Source of the DNA: Agelaius tricolor
Taxonomy: Eukaryota > Chordata > Aves > Passeriformes > Icteridae
Reading direction: 5' to 3'
DNA length: 64,000 bases
NCBI GenBank assembly: GCA_023055355.1
Contig: JALJCS010000050.1
Coordinates: forward strand, 2,604,001-2,668,000
The position numbers and the translations under genes were made by a program. The notes under the pieces are model-generated. The model ran no database searches. It saw only the letters and a list, made by a program, of their open reading frames with translations, and was not told the origin of the DNA. Below are positions 31,951 through 43,240 of the stretch, one piece after another. How positions within the stretch are numbered: position 1 is the stretch's first letter; the number at the start of each line of letters is the position of its first letter.

Positions 31951-32560
31951 ACAATGGGGCATTCACATTCTCTGAAAGAATCCCTCCGCCCAGGATTTTT
32001 CTCCTGGGAAGCTGAGAAGCCTCAGAGAAAAAGGAAAACAATTTTCATCTCATTTGCTTCTCCTGTCTTGTGCTCATGTGCAGAATGTGTTTGGAGATTG
32101 TTTACCCACAGGTGATTGATTGGTCACTCAAACCCCTGGTGTGTAAGTGCAGGAAAAGTTGTTTGTGAGAGATAGTTTTCATTTTTCTATCTAAGAGTGA
32201 AAAAACAGTTTATGCGGGTGGCTAGTGTTTATCACAGTCCTAGAGCTCTTTCTCAGGAAAAACAAGTTGTTTTTCACTGCTGCACAGCTCTGTTCTCACA
32301 AAGAGTTGTCAGCTTTCTCATGGCTTCTGTTGGCTCAGGTCAGGATTCAGTTTGTCGGCCTTTGGCTGCTGTTTCACCACCACAGAAAATATCATTCCTG
32401 TCCCAAAAAATAAAAGCAGCTGAGACTCAGCCCAGTGCCTTCTAGAAGGTGAAAAGGGATGCAGGTGCCCGGAGGTCCAGGAGAGAAATGGCAATATTGG
32501 AAATGTGAGAAGCAAAGTTTTATCCATAGAGGCAGTGCTTGACCTCAAGGAAGACGTTTC
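31950..32560 (+). mobile_element. LTR-like fragment
   Basis: Begins near GGCATTCACATTCTCTGAAA. It contains a CCTCAGAGAAAAAGG stretch, a TTGATTGGTCACTC CCAAT-type motif and, near its end, AAAAATAAAAGC as a poly(A) signal. The layout fits a songbird ERV LTR; the family name is not asserted. Confidence 0.5.
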
Positions 32561-33040
32561 CTACCAATCAAGACTTCCTTAGGGAACACCCTGCTTCTAT
32601 ATCAAATAGAAAATAATGTTATATTGCTTCTTATGAAAAGAAAGCTAATGAGTGAAAATCTTGAAAATGGGAGGGGAAAAAATCATTTGAGGTAATTGCT
32701 CATTGAAATCTTTTTCATTGATTCCACTCCTGACAAAATTCATTCTTGAAGCTAATTCTGGTTGAGGTGCAGCTCCTTTGGGCTTTGTGCACTCTGAGGA
32801 GCCCCATGAGAGATTTTGTGGCAACTCCATGAACCTCAGTTCCTCAAAGGAGATGTCACAAATGCCCAAGGAAAGGAAGTGCAAAGCAAAGGCAGAACAC
32901 ACCTTCCAGGGCCCAAGATAATGTTCTCCTCCCCACTGGATTTTTGCCCTGGTCAGATGGGACTGTCCGAGGATGAGGGAGACTTCCTGAGCAATCCTTT
33001 GCTCTCCGGGCACTGATCAGCTTGATGCCTGGAGAGGCTC
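32561..33040. other. No gene recognised
   Basis: AT-richer sequence with a minus-strand frame (32,645-33,013) lacking any known motif. Confidence 0.35.
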
Positions 33041-33044
33041 CCTG

Positions 33045-33475
33045 GAACAGAGGCTGGGCAGAATTAAAGGAATAAAGTAGGGATTTATTACAAGGCCTTC
33101 AAAGGATTCCCCTTGAGCAGGACAAGAGCCCAGCCAAGGCTAGACTCAAAATGGATGACTGGTCAGGAGTTTTCACACTTTTATAAGGTTTGGTCCATTT
33201 AAATATTGGGGTTAAATGTCCAATTCCAGCCTCATGTGATGCAGTCCCATCCTTCCAGTTTGCTCTCCTCAATTTGCTGTTGTTTGCACTTTTGGGCCTG
33301 AAGCTGCAACAGCATCTGGTTCTGGGGCTGGAAAAGGATTGTTTTGCCTGACTACACTGTGAAGAGAACTTGCTAACACTCTGTATGAAGTCCAGAGTTA
33401 CAGACTAATGCAGTACAGAATCTGGAGATATGACAGCTAAAACTGAAGGCATCAGCCTGTTCCATGTTCCCTTGG
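33045..33475 (-). mobile_element. Antisense LTR-like fragment
   Basis: AGGGATTTATTACAAGGCC is the complement of an AATAAA-type end, and CACTTTTATAAGG is the complement of a TATA-like box about 100 bp away. This is consistent with an antisense LTR. Confidence 0.45.
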
Positions 33476-33479
33476 TTCC

Positions 33480-33620
33480 ATGGGGACCCACAGCGTCACA
33501 ATGACCACTTGTTCCCATGAGGTTCCCCAGTGTCACCGTGGTGTCCTTGGACCCACCTGGTCACAACCGACCCATGGTTCCATGAGGTTCCGCGGTGTCA
33601 CCATGGTCACTGTCAGAGGC
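33480..33620. repeat. Short array of the GTTCCATG/GTGTCAC minisatellite
   Basis: Three to four units (GGTTCCATGAGGTTCCGCGG type), in the same orientation as 36,890-37,745. Confidence 0.7.
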
Positions 33621-33639
33621 TGGGTGAGATCAATGTCCT

Positions 33640-34035
33640 GAGACACCGTGGGATGAGCTGTCAGTCAGTCACACAGTGGGGACAGTGCTAACCCAGCCCT
33701 GATTGCCTGAGCGATCAGAAATCCCACCTGGGGGCAGGCCCACAAAGGCCCGGGGGCTTAAAAACACGGAGCACAAGGTCAGCCCCTGGTATGGACTCTG
33801 CCTTCTCCTGGGGTTTGTGTCTCACCCACACTGGAACCCTAGGAACTGATAGTCATATGCATGTCTTTCTATAGAGCTTCTGTCTTTCTGTCTCTCTCTC
33901 TTTCTTCTCCTTCTAATGCTCTTTATATTTTTGGGTACCTCAACAGCTTACGTGTTCAATGATTTCTAGGTTAAATGAGCTAAGTTAATGAAGTTACTGC
34001 TATGAAAAGTGTTTTCTGTGTAATGGGATGTTGCA
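33640..34035 (+). mobile_element. LTR-like fragment with TATA box
   Basis: GGGGCTTAAAAACACGGAGC resembles an LTR core promoter. It is followed by a TCTGTCTTTCTGTCTCTCTC tract. Ends are not resolved. Confidence 0.45.
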
Positions 34036-34303
34036 TTAAATCCTCTTCCAAAGTTTCTTGTGTTTTTGTACTTTGCCAGTAAAATTTTGTGCCATCTTGA
34101 CCTCTTGAGAATATCTGGCTGGTGTTCCTGCTGTGCACCAAACTCGAGTAAAGGAGCCTTTGGTTACCTGCAGCATTTCAGTGTTCTGGGCTGTTACACC
34201 CCACAGGCTCACAATGGCCTCTTGTTTCCACACTGGCCCCTTGGTTCCATGGGCCCCAACAGTGCCACAATAATCCCCTTGGTTCCACAAACTCCCAGAG
34301 TGT

Positions 34304-34954
34304 TGTAGAGAATACATTGTTAAAGGAGTTAATAGAAAGTTCCAATGATAGGTATAGATTGTTTGTTTAATGTGTTATAGTTATGTAAAGTGCCAGTGTT
34401 AGTTTTAATTGTTTTTTTAAAGGTTTTATAATTATGTAAATCCCCTTATGTAAATCCCCTTACTGTTGGGTATTCCCCCCGCTGCTCCCACTCTCATCTA
34501 AAATGGCAAACCACCCGAGACCATAAAGAGGATGATTTCATCATCTAATAAGCAAATATGAAACTCCCATAAGACTTAGCAGAAAAGGATTACATAACAA
34601 AAACCTCTAGAACAACAAACCACCATGCAAATAAAGAATCAAAATACCACCCCTAAACAAAGAGAACATAAGACAATATCAAAGACCCTGGTCAGAACTT
34701 TTCGCCTTCATCACCCTAACCAGAGTGGGCAAAGAGCAGTATAAAGATTATGAACCTGAAACCAACAGGTGTCTACTCAGAGACTCTTGTGAGGAAAGAA
34801 GACCCAGCTCTGCTGGAGGACGGAGCTGACCTCCTCCTCCTCCACGCCGTCTGGGGAGGAGCGGTGGTGTGCGCACACCCCATGGGTGCCCTGCCTAGAC
34901 TGTTTCCAGTAAAGCTGAAATCACTAAAGAGCTGCTCATGTGCCATTCATAACA
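34304..34954 (+). mobile_element. 5' LTR of a gamma-like ERV
   Basis: Starts near TGTAGAGAATACATTG and ends CCATTCATAACA. It has a CAGTATAAAGATT TATA box near 34,738 and AGTAAAG near 34,908 as a possible poly(A) signal. Three bases after its end comes TGGGGGACTGGTCCGGGACA, which resembles the proline-tRNA primer-binding site found in many gamma-type viruses, with mismatches. It is not the partner of the LTR at 46,052, whose sequence differs. Confidence 0.6.
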
Positions 34955-35700
34955 GTCTGGGGGACTGGTCCGGGACAGGCCACACCCGAAGAGGACTGAG
35001 GGCCTGCGGGATATCTGGCCCTATCTGGAGCGGTCGGCAGCAGCCTAGGAGCAAAGAGTGTGGAGGAGCATGGGTAAGTAAAGGCGGTGTCAGGAGTAGG
35101 AGGCAAGCGAAAGAAGTGTGTGTGAGACGGGGCCCGGCAGCTCGGAGCCCCGAAGCAGCTGTGGGCCTCCGAGTACCGCGGTTCCGGACTCCTGCCAGGG
35201 GACCGGCCAGAAACGGAGGGAAGCAGGAGAAGCCTGAGTGAGTGAGACGCCTCCCAGGGGGATAAGGTGGGCCCCCCTCCGGGCGTGGGAGGAATAGAAA
35301 TGTGAGTGGCACGCAAGGGGTCGGCCTTCCCCCTTCAGGCTTGGTAGGCGCCCTCAGGGCGTGCTGAGGGTGGCAGACGAATTGGTGAGTTGGCACGCAA
35401 ACCCCGAACGGAGCTCCGGGTGCGGGGAGGATCAGGGCACTGTGAGTCGTGCACAATCCCTGGAGTGGGGGGACACGGGTCCCTACGGGGGTTTGGGGTG
35501 CCTCGAGTACAGCAGCAGCACTGAGTAGAGCCAAGAGGGCCCCAGTGCCCAGGCTCGGACGGCGGTGCTGGGGGTTCAGTGTGCCGCGGTTCAGGTAGAA
35601 ACCGTAAACCCACTGGAGGCCCCTGGGGGCATTGGGGTCACAGGGCAGGGCAGGGCTGGGCTTACAGGGCAGGGCAAGGCTGGACCTGCCCCTTCCTCCC
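34955..35700 (+). mobile_element. Leader and start of internal region of the same ERV
   Basis: Begins with the primer-binding-site-like sequence, then a possible splice donor at ATGGGTAAGTAAAGG (35,070 region). No gag domain can be recognised before other repeats begin at about 35,700. Confidence 0.45.
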
Positions 35701-36015
35701 CCCCACACACAAAATGTTTGGAGCCAACAATCTCCTCCAGTCTGTCACAACAGGCAATGTTGGAGGTGCAATCCCAATTGGGGCCATGGGCACCTGGCTG
35801 AGAAGGACAGTTCTTTTCCATAGGAAGGAAAGCACAGAGCTCCAAGGTCTGGAAGGCAGGTGAGAGTGTCAGTAGGCCAAGGCCAGCCAGACTTGTCAGT
35901 AATAGCAGATTTTGGATTTAGGGAATTTTGGAGGTGGAAACCCAATCTCGGCCATGGGCACCTGGGGAAGCAGGACCGTTCTTTCCCATGGGAAGGAGAG
36001 CATGGAGCCTCCCTG
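35700..36015. repeat. Repeated GGAGGTG(C/G)AA(A/T)CCCAAT fragments
   Basis: The phrases AATTTTGGAGGTGGAAACCC, GCCATGGGCACCTGG and CAGTTCTTTTCCAT occur at about 35,755-35,840, 35,925-36,010 and 36,725-36,810. Three diverged copies of one sequence thus flank the LTR at 36,030. Confidence 0.6.
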
Positions 36016-36029
36016 TCCTAGGGTGACGT

Positions 36030-36640
36030 TATGATGCTTGTATCCCCATTCATGTGTTCTGTTAATGTTGGATATTATGTTCTGTACCTTTAAGACCGGC
36101 TCTGAAGCGGGAAAGTTTTGTTTTGGTTTTCTTATCAGCCTGGCGGGACACAGAGACTGCAGCTTTTGCTTTTGCTGCTTTTGCTTTTTGCTTTTGCTCT
36201 CTCGCTCTTGCTCGCTTTGCTTCTGCTTGCTTTTGCTCTTTAGCTAATTCAGCTAAACTGTCCAATTTCTTCCTGGACGGTTTCTCCTTTCCTTTTTCTG
36301 ATCACTTCGAACCTGCTCCGGACTGGGACCTGAGAAACACCAAGATCCTGCACCTTCTGGCCTGCAGCATCTGGCCCAGCGCCGGAGGGACTGAGACCAG
36401 AGTGACCACCCCCAGAGAGACTTTCTGAATTTGTCATCTTTTTTCAGAGTGGTGTCATCCGGTATTGTTCATTTTGTGTGCTGGGGGGTGCTGTGCTTGT
36501 TAAATAAACAGGTTCTTTCCACTCCTCTCCGAGAAATCCTTCCCGAACCGGCTGGGGGGAGGGGCTGTGTGGGTTTGCTAACTGGAGGAGCCCTAATTTG
36601 GAAATTCTCCTCCAAATTTGCCCTAAACCTCGACACTCCC
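36030..36640 (+). mobile_element. LTR, related to the arm LTRs
   Basis: Contains ACTTTCTGAATTTGTCATC, GTTCATTTTGTGTGCTGGGG, TTAAATAAACAGG (poly(A) signal near 36,500) and a GGGGGGAGGGGCTGTG U5 stretch. These align with 54,470-54,840. A TTTGCTTTTGC-rich segment precedes them. Ends are not fixed. Confidence 0.6.
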
Positions 36641-36885
36641 CCAGTGTTTTGGGGATAGATGAGAGGTGACCATTGTGAAACTTGTCCTGGCAATATTCCT
36701 ATGGGAAGAATCCCTGGATAGAAGGAAATTTGGAGGTGAAATCCCAATTCTGGCCAGGATGCCTGGAGCAGAAGGACAGTTCTTTTCCATTGGGAAGGAA
36801 AGGACAGACCCCCAGTGTTTCAGCAGCAGATGAGAAGTGACCCTCAACATGCAAAGGTCCCTTGGAGCAGTCAGGCAGCCCATGG
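36641..36885. other. Repeat-derived spacer
   Basis: Holds the third copy of the GGAGGTGAAATCCCAATTC fragment at about 36,725. No gene seen. Confidence 0.5.
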
Positions 36886-36889
36886 GAGG

Positions 36890-37745
36890 CCAAACCAGCC
36901 AGAGCTGTTCTGTGTTCCCTTGGTTTTATGGGGCTCCAGAGTGTCACAACAGTGCCTTGGATCCATGAGGCCCCGCAGTGTCATAATGGTGACTTGATTC
37001 CATGGGTTCCAGCAGTGTCACAATGGCCCCTTGATTACAAGAAGACCTGCAGTGTCACACCGGCCCCCAGGTTCGATGGGGTCCCACAATGTCACAGTGG
37101 CCCCCAGGTGTCATAAGGCCCCGCAGTGTCACAATGGTCCCAAGGATTCCATGAGGCCTTGCAGTGTCACCATGGTCTCTGTGATTCCCCAGGCCCCACA
37201 ATGTCCCGTGACTCCTCTGTTCCATGAGCCCTGCAATGTCACAATGGACCTTTGGACCCTGGGGCTTTGCTGTGTCACAATGGTCTCCTCTGGCTCCACA
37301 ATGTCACAATGGACCATTGATGACAGGAGGCCACTCTGTGTCACCCTGGAGCTTTGGTTCCATGCAGCCCTGCAGTGTCACAATGGTCTCCTTTGGTTGC
37401 CCAGTGTCACAATGGACCAGTGATGACATGAGGCCCTGCAGTGTCACAATGGACCTTTGGTTCCATGCAGCCCTGCAGTGTCACAAAGGCCTCTTGGTTT
37501 CACGAGGCCCCACAATATCACAATGGTCCTCTTGGTTCTGTGGGGACCCCCAGGGGCACAATGGTCTCTGTGATTCCATGGTGCCTCTCAGTGTCACCAA
37601 TGGCTCCTTGGTTCCATAAGGCTGTAAAGTGCCTTAATTGTCTTTGCATGGTTCCATGAGGCCCAGCAATGTCACAGTGGTCCCTTGGTCTCACAGGGCC
37701 CCACAGTGTGACAATGGTCCCTTGGTTCCATGGCCCTGTGCTGGT
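36890..37745. repeat. 37-40 bp GTTCCATGAGGCCC/GTGTCACAATGG minisatellite
   Basis: About 22 imperfect units of the form GCAGTGTCACAATGGTCCCT then TGGTTCCATGAGGCCCT. Reverse-complemented, it matches 27,780-28,490, so the two arrays face opposite ways across about 9 kb. Confidence 0.85.
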
Positions 37746-38090
37746 GCATTCCCCCCTGCCCTTCTCAGGCCGCCCTGCCAGCTGAGAAATGCTCCTTGGG
37801 CCTCGGCCTTGGCCAACAGCCCCTGGGCTCAGCTCCTCTGCAGCTCATCACAAACACTGTCTGCTCCAGGCACTGCTGCTGCCCAACCAGCTCCTGGTAC
37901 CTTTAGCAGCAGCCCTGGGAACTGGTTTTGTTCCCTCAGTGGCACAAGATCCCTGTTGTCACCCTGCCAAAGAAAGCTGTTGGTGCCCAGTGCGGCCAGG
38001 ATGAGCCATTGCTGGGGCTGAAGCCCCTCTCTTGGGGCCCTGCAAACAGCGCTCCAAAAGGAGCCCTTGGAGCTCTCCTGGGCCAGCGAC
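37746..38090. other. No gene recognised
   Basis: GC-rich sequence before the gag-like region. It may hold degenerate viral leader or matrix sequence. Confidence 0.35.
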
Positions 38091-38091
38091 T

Positions 38092-39306
38092 CCCTCTGAG
38101 TGGGGCCTCTCCCAGCCGGGAACTCTCCCGTTTGCTGCACTCGGGGATCCTGAACAAGCACAGAGCCTGGGCCGATCCCCCCACTCCTCCAGGCTCCCAC
38201 CAGAGCAGGCTGTGGTGCCTTCCCCTCCACGTGAACAAGCGGCAGCGACTCCACTCCCATGTGAGCAACCGCTGCTGCCGACCCTTCCCAAAACTGAAGA
38301 AAAACAGATCACCATCCCAAAAGTCAGATCTCCCATGGCCTATTGAACGAGGCAGCGAATGAGGAGGGCAACCACGGGAGACAGTGACGATGAGGAAGAG
38401 AAGCCCTGTTTCTTCCCTTTACAGGAGGTGCCGACAGCTCCTGGAGTTATTGGCTTTGTACACGCCCCGATAGACACCAGTGATGTGCGAGCGTTCAAGA
38501 AAGAGATGGGAAAATTAATGGATGATCCTGTGGGGGTGGCAGAAAGGCTAGATGAATTTCTAGGGACCAGCACCTACACCTAGGAGGATCTCCAAGGGAT
38601 CATGAGATTGCTGTTCAACAATGAGGAGAGGGACATGATCAGACTAGCTGTGATCAAAGACTGGGAAAAGAGAAACCCCAACAGGGAAAGCGGGGATGAG
38701 AGATGGCCAAACCAAAAATTGTCCTGGAATGCCCAGACGGAGGAGGGGAGGCAGAAAATGATAATTTTCAGAAATATGATAATTCAGGGTATCAGGGAAG
38801 CAGTACCCAAGGGACAGAACATGAGGAAGGTACTCAGAGAGTGCCAGGGAAAAGATGAAACTCCCACGGAATGGTTGGAGAGGCTCCGCAAGGGCTTGAG
38901 AATGTATTTGGGCATGGATCCTGATTCTCCGATCAGGGCGGTTTTGCTAAAAACTCAGTTTGTAGCAAAATCCTGGGAGGACATTCGGAAAAAATTAGAA
39001 AAGATACTTGGGTGGCAGGAAAAGGGGTTGCAGGAGCTGCTTCAGGAAGCCCAGAAAGTCGATATGAGACGAGACGAAGAGAAACAGAAGATCCAGGCTA
39101 AGGTATTGGTAGCTGTGGTAAGGGAAGCACAAAAACAGGAGCAGGGCAGAGACACGGCAAAGAAGGCGCTGGCAAAGAAACAGAACTCTTCCCAAGGAAA
39201 AGGATCAAATGATCAGAGGAGAGATTTCGAGTGCTATTACTGCAAGCAAAAGGGACACATCCGAAGGAATTGTCCCAACAAAGCCAAGGACCAGGCAATG
39301 TTTCAA
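38092..39306 (+). pseudogene. Gamma-like ERV gag remnant
   Basis: A proline-rich stretch (to 38,346) precedes a capsid-like region from 38,359. A TAG at 38,581 interrupts the capsid frame; downstream the frame stays open to 39,756. The nucleocapsid has a single zinc knuckle, C-x2-C-x4-H-x4-C (CYYCKQKGHIRRNC, 39,232-39,273), which is the gammaretroviral number; most other retroviruses have two. Gag forms the virus core and packages RNA. A frame break near 38,346 separates the proline-rich part from the capsid part, and no intact start or 5' LTR is attached, so the provirus is 5'-truncated or scrambled by the minisatellite upstream. Confidence 0.8.
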
Positions 39307-39748
39307 GAAGTTTTGGGGTGTCAGGGGCTTCTCAGTTTGGGGTCCGGAACACCGAGGGAGCCCTTGATAAAATTAAAAGTAGGACCCCACAGTCAGGAGA
39401 TGTGGTTTATGGTAGACTCGGGGGCGGAACAGACAGCGGTGCAGCAGCTGCCACAAGGGTGCTCTCTGAGTGACGACTCACTGATGGTAATCGGGGCAAA
39501 AGGGGAACCCTTTGAGCTTCCGATCATAAAAGATGTAGAAATAGAAACGGAAAACAAAAGATGTACAGGACATATATTAATGATACGGGATGCGGATTTT
39601 AATTTACTGGGGCAGGACATGATGGTAGCCCTAGAAATCGGCTTGGCAGTGGAGAATTCCCGGCTCAGGGTGAGAATGTATAAACTCACCATTCAGGAAG
39701 AGGAGAAAATAGACCCGAAGGTGTGGTATGTCGAAGGGGAAGCTGGGA
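39307..39748 (+). pseudogene. Gamma-like ERV protease remnant
   Basis: Continues in the gag frame. It shows the aspartic protease catalytic motif DSGAE (near 39,416) and a later LLGQDMM stretch that matches the usual second half of the fold. Retroviral protease acts as a dimer to cut Gag and Pol. The frame is cut at 39,748 by a solo LTR inserted in reverse orientation, so the link to reverse transcriptase is lost. Confidence 0.75.
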
Positions 39749-40160
39749 TGTCGTGAACGGTGGAAGAAATGCCTCACACAATATGCGTGAATAGCAAATC
39801 TCAAAGTTTATTGAAAGCTCACACATATTTATATTGGTGTTAATGAAGCTTATACATATTGCAAAAGCTGAGCTCATTATTGGCTAAAGGAGACTTAGAT
39901 CAACTACACTTACTTCTATGCTCTAATGATTATTTTGTTTCTATGTTTACATTCTTCTAGCTTCTCTACTTAGATTATCTTCATTTTCTAGCAAGCGATT
40001 TTCTCCCCCATCTTCTTGTTTCAGCCAAGGTCACTATGACCTTTGTCAGTGATTGGACACTGGTTGCATAATCTCCAGCTTGTTTCCCCTATCTTTATCC
40101 AACGGTATCACATCGAAGTGGCCTTTCTCAGCTAGCCAATTATCTATAAAGCTCTCTACA
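39749..40160 (-). mobile_element. Solo LTR inserted into the provirus, with 6-bp target duplication
   Basis: Reverse-oriented 412-bp LTR with ends TGTAGAGAGC and CCGTTCACGACA on its own strand. It is flanked by CTGGGA at 39,743-39,748 and again at 40,161-40,166. It closely resembles the LTR at 50,903-51,315. The poly(A) signal is seen as AGTTTATTG in complement. Six-base duplications are typical of alpha/beta-type integrases. It must have arrived after the gamma-like provirus and then lost its internal part by LTR-LTR recombination. Confidence 0.92.
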
Positions 40161-41275
40161 CTGGGAGGTTGGACATAGAGCGGATTTGTGTCGAAATTGG
40201 GAGACCAGAAGACCCTATACGGGTCAAACAATATATGGGTCAAACAATATCCCACCGCCATGGAGGGGAGAAAGGGATTGAAACCAGTGATTGACGAATT
40301 GATAAAGAAAGGAATGTTGGAGCCATGCATGTCTCGGCACAACACCCCAATTTTGGCTGTGAAAAAGACAGATGGGAGCATTAGGCTGGTGCAAAAATTA
40401 AGGGCTGCGAATCAGAGCACTAAGACTTTGTTCCCCATGGGCTCGAATCCTTACACTTTGTTGAATAACATTTCTCCTGAGGACCCGTGGTACAGTGTGA
40501 TTGACTTGAAGAATGCTTTTTGGACCTGTCCTTTAGAAGAGGGCAGCAGAGATTATTTTGCATTTCAGTGGGAAGACCCGGAGACGAACAGAAAGCAGCA
40601 GCTCAGGTGGACATCGTTGCCTCAGGGCTTTGTGGATTCCCTGAATTTATTCAGGCATGCACTTGAGCAGGTGTTGAGTCATTTTGTACCAAGACAGGGG
40701 AACAGAGGGGACAAAATTGCTACAATATGTAGACGATTTGTTGGTTGCAGGTCCAAGGGAGGAGGTTGTAAGGGTGAGCACCATTGAGCTTTTAAACTTT
40801 TTAGGGGAAAAGGGGTTGAAGGTGTTGAAGTTGCAGTTCACAGAGCCCGAGGTCAGGTATTTGGACACTGGTTAACCAGGGGAAAAAAGAAATTGGATCC
40901 AGAGAGGGTGGCAGGGATTATTGCCTTACCACCCCTGCAAACAAAAAGGGAGGTCAGACAGCTTTTGGGGTTGTTGGGATATTGCCAGCAGTGGATTGAA
41001 GGGTACAGCGAAAAGGTGAAGTTTCTATACGAGAAACTCACCACAGACTGAATCAAATGGGTGGAGAAAGACAAAGAAGAATTCAGGGGAGTCAAGGAAG
41101 CACTCACAGCAGCACCAGTGCTGAGCCTCCCTGATGTGAAGAAACCCTTTCAGTTGTTTGTGGACGTGAGCAGTCACACAGCACATGGGGTGCTGACACA
41201 GGACTGGGCAGGGGTCAGGACACCGGTGGGTTACTTGTCGAGGCTTTTGGATCCGGTCAGCAGGGCTGGCCCACC
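40161..41275 (+). pseudogene. Gamma-like ERV reverse transcriptase remnant
   Basis: Conserved reverse transcriptase blocks are readable: KKGMLEP, the DLKNAFW catalytic aspartate block near 40,503, SLPQGF near 40,616, and the active-site QYVDDLL at about 40,722-40,742. The last lies in a different frame from the first three, so there is a frameshift near 40,700. A stop near 41,050 breaks the connection domain. QYVDD is the gamma-type form, unlike the YMDD of the provirus at 17,203. Confidence 0.8.
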
Positions 41276-41278
41276 TGC

Positions 41279-42076
41279 GTGCAGGCGATTGTCGCTGTAG
41301 CATTGCTGGTGGAGGAAGCCAAGAAGGCAACCTCTGGCGCACCGTTGGTAGCATTTGCACCGCACAACGTGCAGGACATACTACAGCAGAAGGCAGAGAA
41401 ATGGCTCACTGATGCTAGATTGCTGAAGGATGAGGCCATTTTGATTCACTGGCAGGATTTGGAATTGAGAACAACGACCGCACAGAACCCTGCAGAGTTT
41501 TTGTTTGGGGAAGCTTCAGAGGAGCTTGTTCACGATTGCATGGAGGTGGTTGAATTACAAACAAAGATCAGAGAGGATTTAGAAGAGGAAGAGCTGGATG
41601 AAGGAGAGAAGTGGTTTGTGGATGGATCAAGCAGGGTAGTTGATGGGAAAAGGAAATCAGGATACGCAGTTGTGGATGGACAGACGGGAAAACTGATTAA
41701 AGCAGGTGCCCTGAGTGCAAGTTGGTCAGCACAGGCATGCGAACTGTATGCAGTTCTGAGAGCCTTGAAGGGACTGAAAGGGAGAAAGGGAACAATTTTT
41801 ACAGATTCTAGGTATGCCTTTGGAGTGGTTCACACTTTTGGGAAAATCTGGGAGGAAAGGGGGCTGATCAACACAAGGGGGAAGGGACTGATGCACGGAG
41901 AATTGATCCGGCAAATCTTAGAAGCTCTAAGGGGGCCGGAGGAAACTGCGGTGCTCCATGTAAAGGGACACCAGGCAGGAATTCAGTTCCGAACCAGGGG
42001 AAACAATTTGGCAGACCAGGAAGCCAAGACCGTGGCACTGATGACAGTGACTTACCCCGGAGATCAAAGGGACTGA
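41279..42076 (+). pseudogene. Gamma-like ERV RNase H region
   Basis: Open for 265 codons. The RNase H part shows WFVDGSS, an ACELYAVLRAL stretch holding the catalytic glutamate, FTDSRYA and LADQEA, the four acidic positions expected of RNase H. It is one of the better-preserved segments of this provirus but is separated from RT by frame breaks and from integrase by a stop at 42,074. Confidence 0.8.
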
Positions 42077-42143
42077 GGTCCCAGATGATCCTCCACAGCC
42101 CTCTCAAGAGGAGATTGAATGTTATGAAAAGATTGGAGGAAAA

Positions 42144-43240
42144 TTGAAAGAAGGTAAGTGGAGATTACCTGATGGGAGAGAACCAGTTTCTAAAGGTTTT
42201 ACCAGGAGGATTTTGTGGAAACTGCACCAGCGAACACACTGGGGGGCACAGGCCCTGGCAGAGCACTTTTTGAAATTTTTCGGGTGCAAGGGAATTTACG
42301 AATTGGCCAAACAAGAGGTACAAGGATGCCTGATCTGCCAGAAAGTCAACAAGACAAGGGCAAAACAGGCCATCCTGGAGAATCGCCCCGTAGCGTACCG
42401 GCCATTTGAAAGAATTCAAGTTGATTTCACAGAATTGCCAAAAGTGGGGAGATTCAAATTTGTGCTTGTGATCGTGGACAAATTGACCCATTGGGTGGAG
42501 GCTTTTCCTAGCCCATGGGCAACGGCTCAGACAGTGTCCAGGAAATTACTCGAGGAAATTGTACCCCAATATGGGGTGGTGAATTGCATTGATTCAGACC
42601 AAAGAACACATTTTACATCAAAGATTATTAAGCAGATGGCTGATGTGCTAGGCATTCGGTGGGAATACCACACTCTGTGGCATCCCCAGGGCTCAGGACA
42701 AGTGGAAAGGATGAATCCGACTTGGAAAGTGCAGTTGTCTAAATTAATTTTAGAAACTCGGATGTCTTGGTTGAAATGCCTGCCTCTAGCATTGCTTAAT
42801 ATCAGGATGATGCCTCATTCAGAGACGGGACTCTCACAGTTTGAAATGCTGTATGGGATGCCATATAGACATGGGATGGACACCCCAGGCTTGAGGACTG
42901 TCAGATTCAACCATATTTGGTTACAATCAACAAAAATTTGCAAGAACTCAGGAAACAAGGGATAATATCTCAGAGTGCTTCTCTGGGATTCACTATCCAC
43001 AAAATCCAACCGGGTGACAGAGTGCTTGTGAAAGTGTGGAAAGATGTACCCCTCTCCCCTCACTGGGAAGGCCCCTTTCTTGTGCTCCTGACAACAGACA
43101 CAGCTATTCGGATGGCGGAGAAAGGCTGGACGCACGCATCTAGGGTGAAGAAAGTCGAACATCAGGAGGAAGTGCCCGAGTGGAAGGTCACTTCTTCCCC
43201 AGGCGACTTGAAACTCAGACTCCAACATCCTTGTAAATGA
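42144..43240 (+). pseudogene. Gamma-like ERV integrase remnant
   Basis: The HHCC zinc-binding domain is present (HQRTH, then CLIC). It is followed by the catalytic core with VDFTEL, CIDSDQRTHF and SGQVERMN carrying the D, D and E residues. A frameshift near 42,940 moves the C-terminal part into another frame (42,917-43,240), which contains a GPF-type domain (WEGPFLVLL) typical of gamma-like integrases. The stop TGA at 43,238 overlaps the ATG of the next ORF. Confidence 0.8.
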
